A stretch of 64,000 bases of DNA from an uncultured Alphaproteobacteria bacterium. GTDB lineage: Bacteria; Pseudomonadota; Alphaproteobacteria; HIMB59. The translations under genes and the position numbers were made by a program. Positions within the stretch are counted from its first letter, which is position 1, and every line of letters starts with the position of its first letter. The notes under the pieces were generated by a model. That model was not told the DNA's origin and ran no database searches. It saw only the letters and a program-made list of their open reading frames with translations. Below, piece after piece: positions 10,489 through 20,166 of the stretch. The stretch lies in NCBI GenBank assembly GCA_902546975.1, contig CACCLU010000003.1:208492-272491 (forward strand). The letters run 5' to 3'.

Positions 10489-11000
10489 TGTTAGAAAACA
10501 ATACAAATAAAGAATTAATAGAAAAGCTTATTTCAGTTAGAAGAGTATCTAAAGTTGTAAAAGGTGGAAGAAGATTTGGATTTGCTGCCCTTGTTGTAAG
10601 TGGTGATGGACAAGGTAGAGTTGGTTTTGGATCAGGAAAAGCTAAAGAAGTGCCTGAAGCAATTAGAAAAGCATCTGAAGAAGCTAAGAAAACTATGGTT
10701 AGAATTCCTTTAAGGGAGGGTAGAACTATTCACCATGATGTAAAAGCCAAATTTTCTTCAAGTACAGTAATTTTAAGATCTGCTCCAAAAGGAACAGGTA
10801 TAATCTCTGGCGGTCCATCTAGAGCTATCTTTGAGGCATTGGGTATTTCAGATGTTGTATCTAAAGCTATTGGAACAAAAAATCCACACAATATTGTTCG
10901 ATCAACAATAAAAGCTTTAAAAAGTATCAATACACCAAAATCAGTGTCTGCTAGAAGAAACTTAGAGATAAATTCTGTAATCAGCAAAAGAGAAAACTAA
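10488..11000 (+). CDS. rpsE: 30S ribosomal protein S5
   Basis: The 170-residue protein contains the double-stranded RNA-binding-like S5 N-terminal domain ([21 protein letters not shown]) and the [27 protein letters not shown] motif. S5 contributes to decoding fidelity and the mRNA entry site. In most alphaproteobacteria rpmD (L30) follows; here rplO begins two bases after the stop. Confidence 0.97.
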   Translation: MLENNTNKELIEKLISVRRVSKVVKGGRRFGFAALVVSGDGQGRVGFGSGKAKEVPEAIRKASEEAKKTMVRIPLREGRTIHHDVKAKFSSSTVILRSAPKGTGIISGGPSRAIFEALGISDVVSKAIGTKNPHNIVRSTIKALKSINTPKSVSARRNLEINSVISKREN

Positions 11001-11002
11001 GA

Positions 11003-11437
11003 ATGATAAATCAAATTTCAAAACAACGCCAAACTAATAGAAAAAGAAAAGGTAAAGGAATTGGTTCTGGATTAGGAAAAACAGCTGGTAGAGGCCACAA
11101 AGGTCAAAAATCTAGGTCGGGTGTCGCTGTTAGAAATTTTGAGGGTGGTCAAATGCCTATCTATAGAAAAACTCCAAAAAGAGGTTTCAATTCATTTAAA
11201 AAAATAAATCCTAAATCTTTAACTTTGTCTTTAGTAAGTTTTAATAAGTTTAAAGAAAATTCTTTAATCGATAATAATTTTTTAATACAAGAGGGCTTCT
11301 TAAAAAAGAAAGATCATAAAAAATCAATTAAACTTATCGACTCTATTCAGTTTAAAAATAAACTTCAATTTAAAAATTTTAAGGTTACTCCTGGTGCCAA
11401 AAAAAGGATAGAAGAACTAGGTGGATCTACATCATAA
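11003..11437 (+). CDS. rplO: 50S ribosomal protein L15
   Basis: The 144-residue protein carries the L15 signature [23 protein letters not shown] near its start and [15 protein letters not shown] around residues 50-64. The N-terminus is somewhat shortened: it lacks the LNEL motif that usually precedes the glycine-rich loop. L15 is a late assembly protein of the large subunit. Confidence 0.95.
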   Translation: MINQISKQRQTNRKRKGKGIGSGLGKTAGRGHKGQKSRSGVAVRNFEGGQMPIYRKTPKRGFNSFKKINPKSLTLSLVSFNKFKENSLIDNNFLIQEGFLKKKDHKKSIKLIDSIQFKNKLQFKNFKVTPGAKKRIEELGGSTS

Positions 11438-11446
11438 TTTTAGATT

Positions 11447-12775
11447 ATGAATATAAAAGTACCAAATATTGACTATAGCGAAGCAATAAAAAGCTCAGGC
11501 TTATTTAAAAAATTAGGCTTTGTCTTATTTGCGATTGCTGTTTATCGTCTTGGAACATATATTCCTGTCCCCGGGATAAACTCAGCTGTTTTAGAACAAA
11601 TATTTGAACAGCATCGTGGGGGAATTTTAGGAATATTCGACATGTTTTCTGGCGGAGCTTTAATGCGTATGTCTATATTTACGTTAGGGGTTATGCCTTA
11701 TATTTCAGCATCTATCATAATGACACTAATGCAGTCATCCTTTGATAGTCTAAAAGCTCTTAAAGAACAGGGCACTCAAGGTAGAAAAAAAATTCAACAA
11801 TACACTAGATATTTAACAATAGTTTTAGGTCTTTTCCAAAGTTATGGTATTTCAAACGGTATACTAAATTTATCAGATACAGTAGATCCAACTTTAGGAA
11901 GTGTAGCTTTCTTTCAAATTTCTGCAGTTATAACAATGACATCTGGAACTATATTTTTAATGTGGCTTGGTGAACAGATAACTGAAAATGGTTTTGGAAG
12001 TGGAATTTCAATTATAATCTTCTCTGGAATCGTAGCTAATCTGCCTTTTGCTATTTTCAACACATTTGAACTTGGAAGAACTGGAGCTTTATCGGCTATT
12101 GCAATTATATCAATAATTTTTTTACTTCTTATATTAATAGTAATAATTGTATTCATAGAAAGAGCTCAAAGAAGGTTATTGGTTCAATACCCAAAACGCC
12201 AAGTAGGAAATAAAGTATTTGGTGGTCAATCATCTTATTTGCCAATAAAAATAAATATTTCTGGTGTTATCCCTGCTATTTTTGCATCATCCCTTCTATT
12301 GTTTCCTAATACTATTTCTAATTTTTCACCTGAAAGTTCTGGTTTCTTATCTAGTTTAGGATTTTACTTATCTCACGGAAAACCACTTTACATGGCCTTT
12401 TTCTTTGGTCTGATTGTTTTCTTTGCATTTTTTTATACCAGTATTGTTTTCAATCCTAAAGAACAGGCAGAAAATTTAAGAAACAATGGAGGTTTCGTTT
12501 TAGGTTACAGACCAGGTGAGCAAACAGCTACTTACTTAGAACACGTAATATATCGGCTAACTTTTGTAGGTGCTATTTATTTAGGACTAATTGCTTTGAT
12601 TCCCGAATTTTTAATCGCAAGACTATCAGTTCCTTTTTATTTAGGTGGAACAAGTCTTTTGATTGTTGTTATTGTGGCAATGGATTTCTTTTCACAAATT
12701 CAAACACAATTATTTTCATCTCAATATGAAAAATTATTAAGTAAAAATAAAATTTATAAGAGTAAATGGTTATAA
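11447..12775 (+). CDS. secY: protein translocase subunit SecY
   Basis: SecY is the channel of the Sec translocon in the inner membrane. The 442-residue product has ten hydrophobic segments, the plug/TM2 region GIFDMFSGGALMRMSIFTLGVMPYI-type sequence, and the cytoplasmic loop residues AQRRLLVQYPKRQ and FNPKEQAENLRNNGGFVLGYRPG that contact SecA and the ribosome. Its stop lies inside the beginning of adk, with a ten-base overlap. Confidence 0.97.
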   Translation: MNIKVPNIDYSEAIKSSGLFKKLGFVLFAIAVYRLGTYIPVPGINSAVLEQIFEQHRGGILGIFDMFSGGALMRMSIFTLGVMPYISASIIMTLMQSSFDSLKALKEQGTQGRKKIQQYTRYLTIVLGLFQSYGISNGILNLSDTVDPTLGSVAFFQISAVITMTSGTIFLMWLGEQITENGFGSGISIIIFSGIVANLPFAIFNTFELGRTGALSAIAIISIIFLLLILIVIIVFIERAQRRLLVQYPKRQVGNKVFGGQSSYLPIKINISGVIPAIFASSLLLFPNTISNFSPESSGFLSSLGFYLSHGKPLYMAFFFGLIVFFAFFYTSIVFNPKEQAENLRNNGGFVLGYRPGEQTATYLEHVIYRLTFVGAIYLGLIALIPEFLIARLSVPFYLGGTSLLIVVIVAMDFFSQIQTQLFSSQYEKLLSKNKIYKSKWL

Positions 12776-13320
12776 TATTTATTGGCCCTCCTGGCTGTGG
12801 TAAGGGTACGCAGGCAAACATTTTAAAAGAAAGTATTTTACCTGATCTGAATATTTTAACTGTTAGTTCTCTCTTGAAAGAGAAATCTCAAGACGAGAGT
12901 ATTTTGGGAAAAGATATTAAAAATAAGATGGATAATGGTGACTTAATTGAAGATACAATTGTTATTTCAGTGTTAAAAGAAAAAGTAAACACTTTTTCAA
13001 ACGAGCCGATTTTGATTGATGGTTTTCCTAGAAGTTCAATTCAAGCAGATTCACTTCTTGAAATATTTGAGAACAAAGATTTAAGTATTATTAATTTTGA
13101 TGTTGATGATGAGCTACTTCTTCAGAGAATTAAAAAAAGGTCTATGGAAGAGTCTAGGGCTGATGATAGTTTTTTTGAAAAAAGACTGCAAATTTATAAA
13201 AAATCTCACATAGAAATATTAAATTCTCTAAAAAAAAATTACTCAGTTCTTGACATACAAGCCAACGATGAAATTAGCTCTGTAAGTGCTAAAATCATTG
13301 ATAAACTTGGATTAAATTAA
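12766..13320 (+). CDS. adk: adenylate kinase, short form
   Basis: This enzyme interconverts ATP plus AMP and two ADP. The P-loop GPPGCGKGTQ spans residues 7-16 and the AMP-binding segment includes LIDGFPRS near 85-92. At 184 residues the LID is a short loop (RSMEESRADDS) without the zinc-binding cysteines, the usual alphaproteobacterial short form. The gene starts ten bases inside secY, a position conserved for adk in spc operons. Confidence 0.95.
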   Translation: MVIIFIGPPGCGKGTQANILKESILPDLNILTVSSLLKEKSQDESILGKDIKNKMDNGDLIEDTIVISVLKEKVNTFSNEPILIDGFPRSSIQADSLLEIFENKDLSIINFDVDDELLLQRIKKRSMEESRADDSFFEKRLQIYKKSHIEILNSLKKNYSVLDIQANDEISSVSAKIIDKLGLN

Positions 13321-13369
13321 GGTAATTTATATTGACTTTTAAATACTTTTTTAATAATTTCACCAATTC

Positions 13370-13384
13370 AGGAGATCTCAATTG
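13370..13384 (+). promoter_or_regulatory. ribosome-binding site and TTG start of rpsM
   Basis: AGGAG at 13370-13374 lies seven bases before the TTG at 13382. The TTG is the only start that gives the normal S13 N-terminus (ARIAGVNLP). The 61-base gap after adk also holds a TTGACT at 13332-13337, but the matching -10 (TAATTT, 13355-13360) is weak. Confidence 0.75.
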
Positions 13385-13759
13385 GCAAGAATAGCAGGTG
13401 TAAATTTACCAGTAAATAAAAGAGCATTAGTCTCTCTTACTTATATTCATGGAATAGGTCCTAAGTTCGCAATGGACATTTTAAAATCAAATAGCTTAGA
13501 TCCAACAAAGAGAATTAAAGATTTTTCTGAGGATGAAATCTCAAAAATAAGAAAATCAATAGATGAAAGTTATACTGTAGAAGGAGACCTAAGAAGAGTA
13601 GTATCCCAAAACATTAAAAGATTAAAAGATTTAGGTTGCTATCGTGGCTTAAGACATCGAAAGCAACTTCCAACTAGAGGTCAAAGAACGCATACAAATG
13701 CAAGAACTAGAAAAGGTAAAGCTGTATCTATAGCTGGAAAGAAAAAAGTAACAAAATAA
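13382..13759 (+). CDS. rpsM: 30S ribosomal protein S13
   Basis: S13 connects the 30S head to the large subunit and touches P-site tRNA. The 125-residue product has [25 protein letters not shown] and the C-terminal [26 protein letters not shown]. It starts with TTG, set by a good Shine-Dalgarno sequence. rpmJ (L36), often found just before rpsM, is not present in the gap. Confidence 0.97.
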   Translation: MARIAGVNLPVNKRALVSLTYIHGIGPKFAMDILKSNSLDPTKRIKDFSEDEISKIRKSIDESYTVEGDLRRVVSQNIKRLKDLGCYRGLRHRKQLPTRGQRTHTNARTRKGKAVSIAGKKKVTK

Positions 13760-13760
13760 G

Positions 13761-14159
13761 ATGCCAAAAAACGATAAAAAAATCTCTGATAAAAAAAAAT
13801 CAAAAAAAAACTTTGGTCAAAATGGCGTCGTTCACATTAAAAGTTCTTTTAACAACACAATTGTAACAATCTCTGATGTAAGTGGTAACGCAGTTTCTTG
13901 GTCGTCCAGTGGTTCCATGGGTTTCAGGGGCTCAAAAAAATCTACCCCATATGCTGCACAAATTGCAACCGATGCAGCTGGAAAAAAAGCATATGATGTT
14001 GGTCTGAGAAAACTTGATGTTCTCATGAAAGGACCGGGATCTGGCAGAGAGTCTGCTTTAAGAGCCTTACAAAATATTGGTTTTATTATTAACAATATTA
14101 AAGATGTTACACCGCTTCCACATAATGGATGTCGACCAAAAAAGAAACGAAGAGTATAA
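13761..14159 (+). CDS. rpsK: 30S ribosomal protein S11
   Basis: The 132-residue protein has the S11 pattern [38 protein letters not shown] and the [12 protein letters not shown]-terminus. S11 forms part of the 30S platform near the mRNA exit. A lysine-rich stretch of about 20 residues precedes the conserved core. Confidence 0.97.
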   Translation: MPKNDKKISDKKKSKKNFGQNGVVHIKSSFNNTIVTISDVSGNAVSWSSSGSMGFRGSKKSTPYAAQIATDAAGKKAYDVGLRKLDVLMKGPGSGRESALRALQNIGFIINNIKDVTPLPHNGCRPKKKRRV

Positions 14160-14170
14160 ATTAAATTTAT

Positions 14171-14186
14171 AGGAGTTAAAAAATTG
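14171..14186 (+). promoter_or_regulatory. ribosome-binding site and TTG start of rpoA
   Basis: AGGAG (14171-14175) is followed after eight bases by TTG at 14184, the first start codon in frame with the conserved RNA polymerase alpha N-terminus. As in rpsM, a strong Shine-Dalgarno sequence accompanies the weak TTG start. Confidence 0.75.
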
Positions 14187-15212
14187 ATAGAGAATAATTG
14201 GATAACCTTGGTCAAGCCAAACAAAGTTGACTACAAAATAAGTGATAATAAGAAATTTGGTACAGTTGTCATTGAGCCCCTAGAAAAAGGTTTTGGTACA
14301 ACATTAGGTAACGCTCTAAGAAGAGTACTTCTATCATCATTACAAGGCACAGCTATTTCTTCTATAAAAATTAATGGCGTTCTTCATGAATTTTCTACAA
14401 TTGAAGGTGTAAGAGAGGATGTAACTGATATCATAATGAATCTTAAAAATATTACCTTTAATTCCAAAAGCAATCATGCTCAAAAATTAAGCTTAAATAT
14501 CAAGGGTCCAAAAGAAGTTCTTTCCTCAGATTTTGATGAAAACCCTGAGGTAGAAATTATCGATAAAGAAGCAGTTATAATGAATGTTGACTCTAATAGA
14601 GAAGTAAACTTAGAGATATTCTTAGATGTTAACAAAGGTTACATATCCGCAGAAAAAAATAAAGATAATGAAAACAAAAGCGTTGGACAAATCATGCTTG
14701 ATGCGACTTACAGCCCAGTAAAAAGAGTCTCATTCAACGTAGAAAATTCTCGTATAGGCCAAGACACTGAGTTTGATAAACTTATTATAGATATTGAAAC
14801 TAATGGAACTGTATCCCCAGATGATGCTGCTGCTTTAGCTGCAAGAATTCTTCAAGATCAACTTAAGCCATTTATCAACTTTGAAGAACCCTCAGAAGAT
14901 GAAAGAAAAAAATTACAGTCTTCAAATGAACCACAGTTTAATAAGAATTTACTTAAAAAAGTTGATGAACTTGAACTTTCTGTTAGATCAGCTAACTGTT
15001 TGAAAAACGACAATATATTTTATATAGGTGATTTAGTTCAAAAAACTGAAGGAGAAATGCTAAGAACACCTAATTTTGGAAGAAAATCACTTGATGAGAT
15101 TAAAGAAGTATTATCTTCAATGAGTCTTTCTATGGGGATGGATTTACCTGGCTGGCCACCTGAAAATATAGAAGAGTTATCAAAAAAATACGAAGATCCT
15201 TTTAAAGTATAA
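14184..15212 (+). CDS. rpoA: RNA polymerase alpha subunit
   Basis: The alpha dimer is the scaffold for polymerase assembly. In the 342-residue product, the N-terminal domain has [22 protein letters not shown] near residues 36-57. After a charged linker, the C-terminal DNA/activator-binding domain has [15 protein letters not shown] and [17 protein letters not shown]. Start is TTG. It is the last regulatory gene of the alpha operon and shares a base with rplQ. Confidence 0.97.
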   Translation: MIENNWITLVKPNKVDYKISDNKKFGTVVIEPLEKGFGTTLGNALRRVLLSSLQGTAISSIKINGVLHEFSTIEGVREDVTDIIMNLKNITFNSKSNHAQKLSLNIKGPKEVLSSDFDENPEVEIIDKEAVIMNVDSNREVNLEIFLDVNKGYISAEKNKDNENKSVGQIMLDATYSPVKRVSFNVENSRIGQDTEFDKLIIDIETNGTVSPDDAAALAARILQDQLKPFINFEEPSEDERKKLQSSNEPQFNKNLLKKVDELELSVRSANCLKNDNIFYIGDLVQKTEGEMLRTPNFGRKSLDEIKEVLSSMSLSMGMDLPGWPPENIEELSKKYEDPFKV

Positions 15213-15568
15213 TGAAACACGGACTCAAACAAAGAAAGTTAAATAGAACTTCTTCACATAGACTTGCTTTATTAAAAAACTTATCTATTAGTCTCATTAA
15301 GCATGAGACTATTACCACAACAACTGAAAAAGCAAAAGAGCTAAGACCTTTTATTGAGAAATTGGTTACTAAAGCTAAAAACGATAATTTAAGTAATAGA
15401 AAATACATTTTGGCTAAGCTTTTTAACAATAAGGAAGCTTGTCAAAAACTTTTTTCTGAAATTTCTAAAGATCAAAAAAGTAGAAATGGTGGGTATACTC
15501 GTATTATCAAAAAAGGCAATAGGTTTGGCGATTTTGCCCATACAAGTATAATTCAGTTCGTAAAATAG
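15212..15568 (+). CDS. rplQ: 50S ribosomal protein L17
   Basis: L17 sits at the rim of the tunnel exit. The 118-residue product shows [24 protein letters not shown] and the TRIIKKGNRFGDFAHTSIIQF C-terminus. It shares one base with rpoA and ends three bases before the next membrane protein gene, so the operon appears to continue beyond the ribosomal genes. Confidence 0.96.
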   Translation: MKHGLKQRKLNRTSSHRLALLKNLSISLIKHETITTTTEKAKELRPFIEKLVTKAKNDNLSNRKYILAKLFNNKEACQKLFSEISKDQKSRNGGYTRIIKKGNRFGDFAHTSIIQFVK

Positions 15569-15571
15569 TAT

Positions 15572-15928
15572 ATGTCATCTTATTTAGCACTCGTGATAGG
15601 TGCTATATTAGGATGTAGCCTTCGTTACTTCTTCACACTTTTAAATTTTACTATTTTAGGGTTACCCGCAGCGACTATATTAGTGAATATTATTGGATCT
15701 GCTATGGCAGGTTATTTTCTAAATAAATTTAATGGTGCACTATATATTTTTGTTTATATCGGTTTTTTTGGGAGTTTTACTACTCTATCTGCCTTCAATA
15801 TGGAACTATTTTCATTAGTCTCAGATAAATCTTTCATCAAAGCACTTATATATTTTTCTTTTAACATCTTTATATCTTTTATTTTCTTTTATTTATTTCA
15901 TATGATTAGTCTTAGATTTGCAAATTAA
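15572..15928 (+). CDS. crcB: CrcB/Fluc fluoride exporter
   Basis: The 118-residue protein has four hydrophobic segments and the Fluc signature in order: GCSLRYFF near residue 15-22, a TILVNIIGSAMAGYFL helix, and GFFGSFTTLSAFNMEL with the phenylalanine/threonine-rich pore break. Members dimerise in the inner membrane and export fluoride. No fluoride riboswitch is possible here because the gene follows rplQ after only three bases, so expression is tied to the ribosomal operon or to an internal promoter. Confidence 0.85.
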   Translation: MSSYLALVIGAILGCSLRYFFTLLNFTILGLPAATILVNIIGSAMAGYFLNKFNGALYIFVYIGFFGSFTTLSAFNMELFSLVSDKSFIKALIYFSFNIFISFIFFYLFHMISLRFAN

Positions 15929-16727
15929 GATAGATCAAAGTTATAAAAGATTAGATAAGTTTTTATTTCAACATTTTGAGACTCTACCCTTATCTTTATT
16001 ACAAAGATTAATTAGAAAATACAAAATAAAAATTAATAACAAAAAATCTAAAGCTAATTCGACATTAATAAAGGGTGATATTGTGTATATATATCATAAA
16101 TTTGAGATTAATAATGACTCACCAAATACTATAAAGCTCACAGAAGATAAAAAAAAGATTTTTAAAAATCAAATAATATTTCAAAACGATGATTTCATAG
16201 TTATTAACAAAATCGATGGATATTCTGTTCAAAGAGGATCTAAAGTATTTATTTCATTAAAAGACATATATGAAAATGTCATCGATCATAAATTATATAT
16301 AGTTCATAGATTAGATAAAGACACTTCAGGGCTCATGCTTTTTGCAAAAAATAGAATTACTGCTAGTAAAATATCATCATTATTTTTAAATAATCAAATA
16401 AAAAAATACTATATTTCAGTAACTAATTCTAAATTTAATAAAAATACTGATACGTTAATTAACTATAATGCTGATAAGAAAGAATTAAAATTAGCTTACA
16501 GAAAAATTATATTAGAGAGACATGATAATTGTTATTTGATTAAATTATTTACAGGAAAAAAACATCAAATTAGACTTCAATTCTATCTTAATAAAAATCC
16601 TATTATCGGTGATAAAAAGTTTTCTGGTAATAAATTTAATAAACTACTTCTTTGTTCTTATAAAATTATTTTTAAACTAGATGGGAAATTTTATAAATTT
16701 AAAATAAATCCTAATAAAATACTCTAA
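15918..16727 (+). CDS. pseudouridine synthase, RluC/RluD family
   Basis: This family converts specific uridines in 23S rRNA to pseudouridine. The 269-residue protein has an S4-like RNA-binding N-terminus (DKFLFQHFETLPLSLLQRLIRKYKIKIN), then the catalytic motif HRLDKDTSG at 130-138 with the nucleophilic Asp133, and GKKHQIRLQ further on. Start is TTG 15918, eleven bases inside crcB; no ATG fits. RluC and RluD cannot be separated from sequence alone. It ends tail-to-tail with lipB, overlapping by 17 bases. Confidence 0.85.
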   Translation: MQIKIDQSYKRLDKFLFQHFETLPLSLLQRLIRKYKIKINNKKSKANSTLIKGDIVYIYHKFEINNDSPNTIKLTEDKKKIFKNQIIFQNDDFIVINKIDGYSVQRGSKVFISLKDIYENVIDHKLYIVHRLDKDTSGLMLFAKNRITASKISSLFLNNQIKKYYISVTNSKFNKNTDTLINYNADKKELKLAYRKIILERHDNCYLIKLFTGKKHQIRLQFYLNKNPIIGDKKFSGNKFNKLLLCSYKIIFKLDGKFYKFKINPNKIL

Positions 16728-17337
16728 TAAATTCTTCTTTAAGATCTTGATATATTTTTCCCTTATTATAATTTATTTTCAGATCTTTTAAGCTACTTAT
16801 ATCTTTGGAATTAAGACCACAAGGATCGATTTTTTGAAAATTACTTAAATCAAGATCAAAATTAATTGATAACCCATGATGAATGATACCTTTAGAGTAT
16901 CTTAAACCAATAAATATTATTTTTTTTAACTCATTATTGTTTTCAACCCACAAACCTCTATTTTTTTCTTTTTTTCTATAAAGTTCTATATCACTTCTCT
17001 TGAATGCTTTTATGCAAATGTCTTCTAATGAATTTATGTAATCTATAATATTCTTTTTTCTCTTTTTTAAATTGATTAAGGGATAAATGACTAATTGGCC
17101 AGGGCCATGAAATGTAATTTTACCACCCCTATTAACTTTAATTACTGGGATATTATTTATCTTATCTATTTTAAATTCTTTAGGAGTAGAGCTTCCTGCA
17201 GTAAAGACATTTTGATGTTCTAAGAACCATATTTCCTCTTCTTTTATATTTTCAGACATTTTTTGAATATGTTTATTCATTAATTTTGTTACTTCTTGAT
17301 ATTTTTTTCGCCCTTTTAGTTGTTTTATTTCAATCAT
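16711..17337 (-). CDS. lipB: octanoyltransferase (lipoate biosynthesis)
   Basis: LipB moves octanoyl from acyl carrier protein to lipoyl domains. The 208-residue product has RGGKITFHGPGQLVIYPL at 70-86, the lysine in KKIIFIG (K139 region) and the catalytic Cys173 in DPCG, the full active-site set of the family. The motif HHG, usually THHG, is present around 153-155. It is transcribed toward the pseudouridine synthase gene, and its start is 24 bases from the tRNA-Leu gene. Confidence 0.93.
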   Translation of the reverse strand: MIEIKQLKGRKKYQEVTKLMNKHIQKMSENIKEEEIWFLEHQNVFTAGSSTPKEFKIDKINNIPVIKVNRGGKITFHGPGQLVIYPLINLKKRKKNIIDYINSLEDICIKAFKRSDIELYRKKEKNRGLWVENNNELKKIIFIGLRYSKGIIHHGLSINFDLDLSNFQKIDPCGLNSKDISSLKDLKINYNKGKIYQDLKEEFIRVFY

Positions 17338-17361
17338 TCTTTATTAATTAATCTATTAATT

Positions 17362-17449
17362 GCGGACGTGGCGGAATTGGTAGACGCGCAGCGTTGAGGT
17401 CGCTGTGGGATCAAATCCTGTGGAAGTTCGAGTCTTCTCGTCCGCACCA
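17362..17449 (+). tRNA. tRNA-Leu (anticodon GAG)
   Basis: An 88-base class II tRNA. The acceptor arms GCGGACG and CGTCCGC pair perfectly, the anticodon loop is TTGAGGT, there is a long variable arm, the T-loop is TTCGAGT, and CCA is encoded. mgtE begins 14 bases after the end. Confidence 0.97.
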
Positions 17450-17463
17450 TATTTATAATATAA

Positions 17464-18762
17464 ATGCAAAAATTTAATAAAAAAGAATATATTGAGTCAA
17501 TAAAATCTCTTCATTCTGCAGATCAAGCAGATAGTATTGAAAGTCTACCATACGAAATACAGTCATCTATACTAAGAACTCATACTAAAAATTTTCACCC
17601 AGATTTTATTGCCTACTTACGTGAAGAAACGCGTGATGATATTTTGCATATGATACCTAATAAACAATTAATTAATTTAATTAAATACTTAGATCTAGAT
17701 GATGCAGTTGAAATTCTTGGTGACTTTGAAACTAAAGAATTAGTTCAAATACTTTCAAAGCTTGGATCTCAGCAAAGAGAAAGAATTGAGGAAAGTTTAC
17801 AGTATGATGAAAATTCTGCTGGAAGGCTCATGAATAGAGATTATCTTTCTATAAAATCTAATTTAACAGTTGGTGAATTAATTGATCAGTTAAGGAAGTC
17901 ACGAAGAGGGCCTAAAGATTTTTATAATATATTTATTGTTGATGACCAAAATATTCCTATAGGCTATATCCCTTCTGGAAGAGTGCTAAGATCAAAAAGA
18001 TCAAAAAAATTAAAAGATATTATTTATAAAGATATACATATTATTAAATCTGATGAAAAAATTGAAGATATCGCCTACACCTTTAGACAGTATGGCTTGG
18101 TTTCGGCACCCGTAGTAAATTTAGATAATAAAATGATAGGTATCATGACAGTTGATGATGTTGTTGAAATTAATCACGAAGAGTCAGAGGATGATATGAG
18201 AAAGTTGGGAGGTTTGTTTGTAAATGACTTTTATAAGGGTGCTTTTACATCAGCTACTTCAAGATTTATATGGTTAGGGTTAAACTTATTGACAGCCATA
18301 TTAGCATCTCTTGTTATAGATATTTATTCAGATCAATTACAGCAAATGATAGCGATTGCAGTCCTGATGCCCATAGTAGCTTCAATGGGCGGTAATGCAG
18401 GAACACAAGCTATGACTATTTACGTAAGAGCTATTGCCACAAAAGATATTAATAACTCAAATTATATTAAATTGGTTGTTAAAGAATTTTTAATAGGGAG
18501 TATCAATGGTTTTGCACTCTCTTTAATAATGGGATTAATAGCTTATTATTGGTTTGATAGTCTTATATTAGCTTTTGCGATATCTTTTGCTATTTTAATA
18601 AACTTAGGTTTTGCTTGTTTAGTTGGCATAATTATCCCAATTACTATTAATAAAATGAAAATAGATCCAGCCTTGGCATCCGGAATTGTTCTTACTACTT
18701 TTACAGATGTATTTGGATTTTTATCATTTTTATCAATTGCAACTTACATTTTAAATTTATAG
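17464..18762 (+). CDS. mgtE: magnesium transporter MgtE
   Basis: MgtE is a dimeric magnesium channel gated by cytosolic magnesium. The 432-residue protein has the acidic MgtE_N helical domain (about 20-125), a pair of CBS domains (about 135-250, ending DDVVEINHEESEDD), and a C-terminal block of five membrane helices containing PIVASMGGNAGTQAM, the selectivity-filter region. All gating parts appear to be present. It is only 14 bases downstream of tRNA-Leu, so a Mg-sensing riboswitch is excluded. Confidence 0.93.
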   Translation: MQKFNKKEYIESIKSLHSADQADSIESLPYEIQSSILRTHTKNFHPDFIAYLREETRDDILHMIPNKQLINLIKYLDLDDAVEILGDFETKELVQILSKLGSQQRERIEESLQYDENSAGRLMNRDYLSIKSNLTVGELIDQLRKSRRGPKDFYNIFIVDDQNIPIGYIPSGRVLRSKRSKKLKDIIYKDIHIIKSDEKIEDIAYTFRQYGLVSAPVVNLDNKMIGIMTVDDVVEINHEESEDDMRKLGGLFVNDFYKGAFTSATSRFIWLGLNLLTAILASLVIDIYSDQLQQMIAIAVLMPIVASMGGNAGTQAMTIYVRAIATKDINNSNYIKLVVKEFLIGSINGFALSLIMGLIAYYWFDSLILAFAISFAILINLGFACLVGIIIPITINKMKIDPALASGIVLTTFTDVFGFLSFLSIATYILNL

Positions 18763-18771
18763 TTTATTTCG

Positions 18772-20166
18772 ATGATCAACGCTGAAATACTTAGAGAATA
18801 CGATATTAGGGGCATTTACCAAAAATCATTAAAATTAGAAGATATACAAAATATTGCAAAAAAAATCTCAAATATTATTTCTAAATTTAATACTCCTAAA
18901 ATAATTATAGGCCATGATGGAAGGTTATCTTCCTTAGAAATTAAAAATAAACTTATTGATACATTCAGAAGACATGGTGTTGATGTGGTAGATATTTCAT
19001 TAATACCAACACCAGTGAGTTATTATGCTACAAAAAAACTTGATATTCCTAATTTAATTATGATTACAGGATCTCACAATCCAAAAGAATATAATGGATT
19101 AAAAATTATTATTAATAATAAACCTTTTTTTGGAGAAAAGATAAAATCTTTAAACGATTTAGATGATGCTTCTTTATCCTCAACATTGGGTCAATTAACA
19201 TTTAAAGACGTAATTACTCCATATACTGAAGAAATTATTTCACAATTTACTAATTTAGATAAACTTAAAATAGTTTGGGATCCAGGAAATGGAGCCATTT
19301 CACCAATAATTCATAAAATTATTAATTCTATAAAAGGAACTAATATTATTTTAAATAGAAGTATAGATGGTAATTTTCCTAATCATCACCCCGATCCAAC
19401 AATTAAGAAAAATATTATTCAGATATCAAACTATATCAAAGAAAAACAATTTGACTTAGGTATTGCTTTTGATGGTGATGGTGATCGGATTGGAATATTG
19501 GATAATAAAGGCGAATTAATTTACTCAGATATTATTTTTTTACTTTTGTCTCTAGATCTTTTAAAAGAAAAAAAAGACTTAGTTGCTATAGCTGATGTAA
19601 AATGTAGTAAAATACTTTTTGATACACTCAAAAATAATGGTGTCGATATTCATATGTCAAAGACTGGACATTCTCTAATTAAAGAAATGATATCTTCAAA
19701 AAATGCAGATATAGCAGGGGAAATGAGTGGGCATATTTTTTATAATTATAAATATTATGGATATGATGACGCCATATATGCTTCATTGAAATTAATTAGG
19801 ATACTCAATAATACAAAAAAAACATTAAATGAATTAACAAGTGTTTATATTAAATCATCATCAACACCTGAGATAAAATTATATTGTGACGAAGAAATCA
19901 AATTTAGTCTTCTAGATAAAATAATAGAAGATATTCCTAAACACTATGATAGTGAAGCCAATTTAATTACAATTGATGGTGTAAGGTTAGAAACTGAAAA
20001 TTTTTGGTTCCTTCTAAGAGCTTCAAACACTCAAAATTGTATAGTGTTTAGACTCGAACATTTTATTAAAGACAGATTTAAAGATGAATTAATTAAGTTA
20101 ATATCAATACTTGAGTCATATTCATTGGATATAGAAGAATTAACTAGTTTTAATCAAACAGTCTAG
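18772..20166 (+). CDS. phosphomannomutase/phosphoglucomutase
   Basis: The 464-residue protein belongs to the alpha-D-phosphohexomutases (AlgC/ManB type). It interconverts hexose 6- and 1-phosphates for envelope sugar nucleotides. Seen in order: REYDIRG at 8-14, the phosphoserine loop TGSHNPKEYNG with Ser101, the magnesium loop FDGDGDRIG near 235-243, GEMSGH for sugar binding, and RASNTQN in the phosphate-binding C-terminal domain. Substrate preference cannot be read from the sequence. The 3' end overlaps the convergent dac gene by 27 bases. Confidence 0.9.
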   Translation: MINAEILREYDIRGIYQKSLKLEDIQNIAKKISNIISKFNTPKIIIGHDGRLSSLEIKNKLIDTFRRHGVDVVDISLIPTPVSYYATKKLDIPNLIMITGSHNPKEYNGLKIIINNKPFFGEKIKSLNDLDDASLSSTLGQLTFKDVITPYTEEIISQFTNLDKLKIVWDPGNGAISPIIHKIINSIKGTNIILNRSIDGNFPNHHPDPTIKKNIIQISNYIKEKQFDLGIAFDGDGDRIGILDNKGELIYSDIIFLLLSLDLLKEKKDLVAIADVKCSKILFDTLKNNGVDIHMSKTGHSLIKEMISSKNADIAGEMSGHIFYNYKYYGYDDAIYASLKLIRILNNTKKTLNELTSVYIKSSSTPEIKLYCDEEIKFSLLDKIIEDIPKHYDSEANLITIDGVRLETENFWFLLRASNTQNCIVFRLEHFIKDRFKDELIKLISILESYSLDIEELTSFNQTV

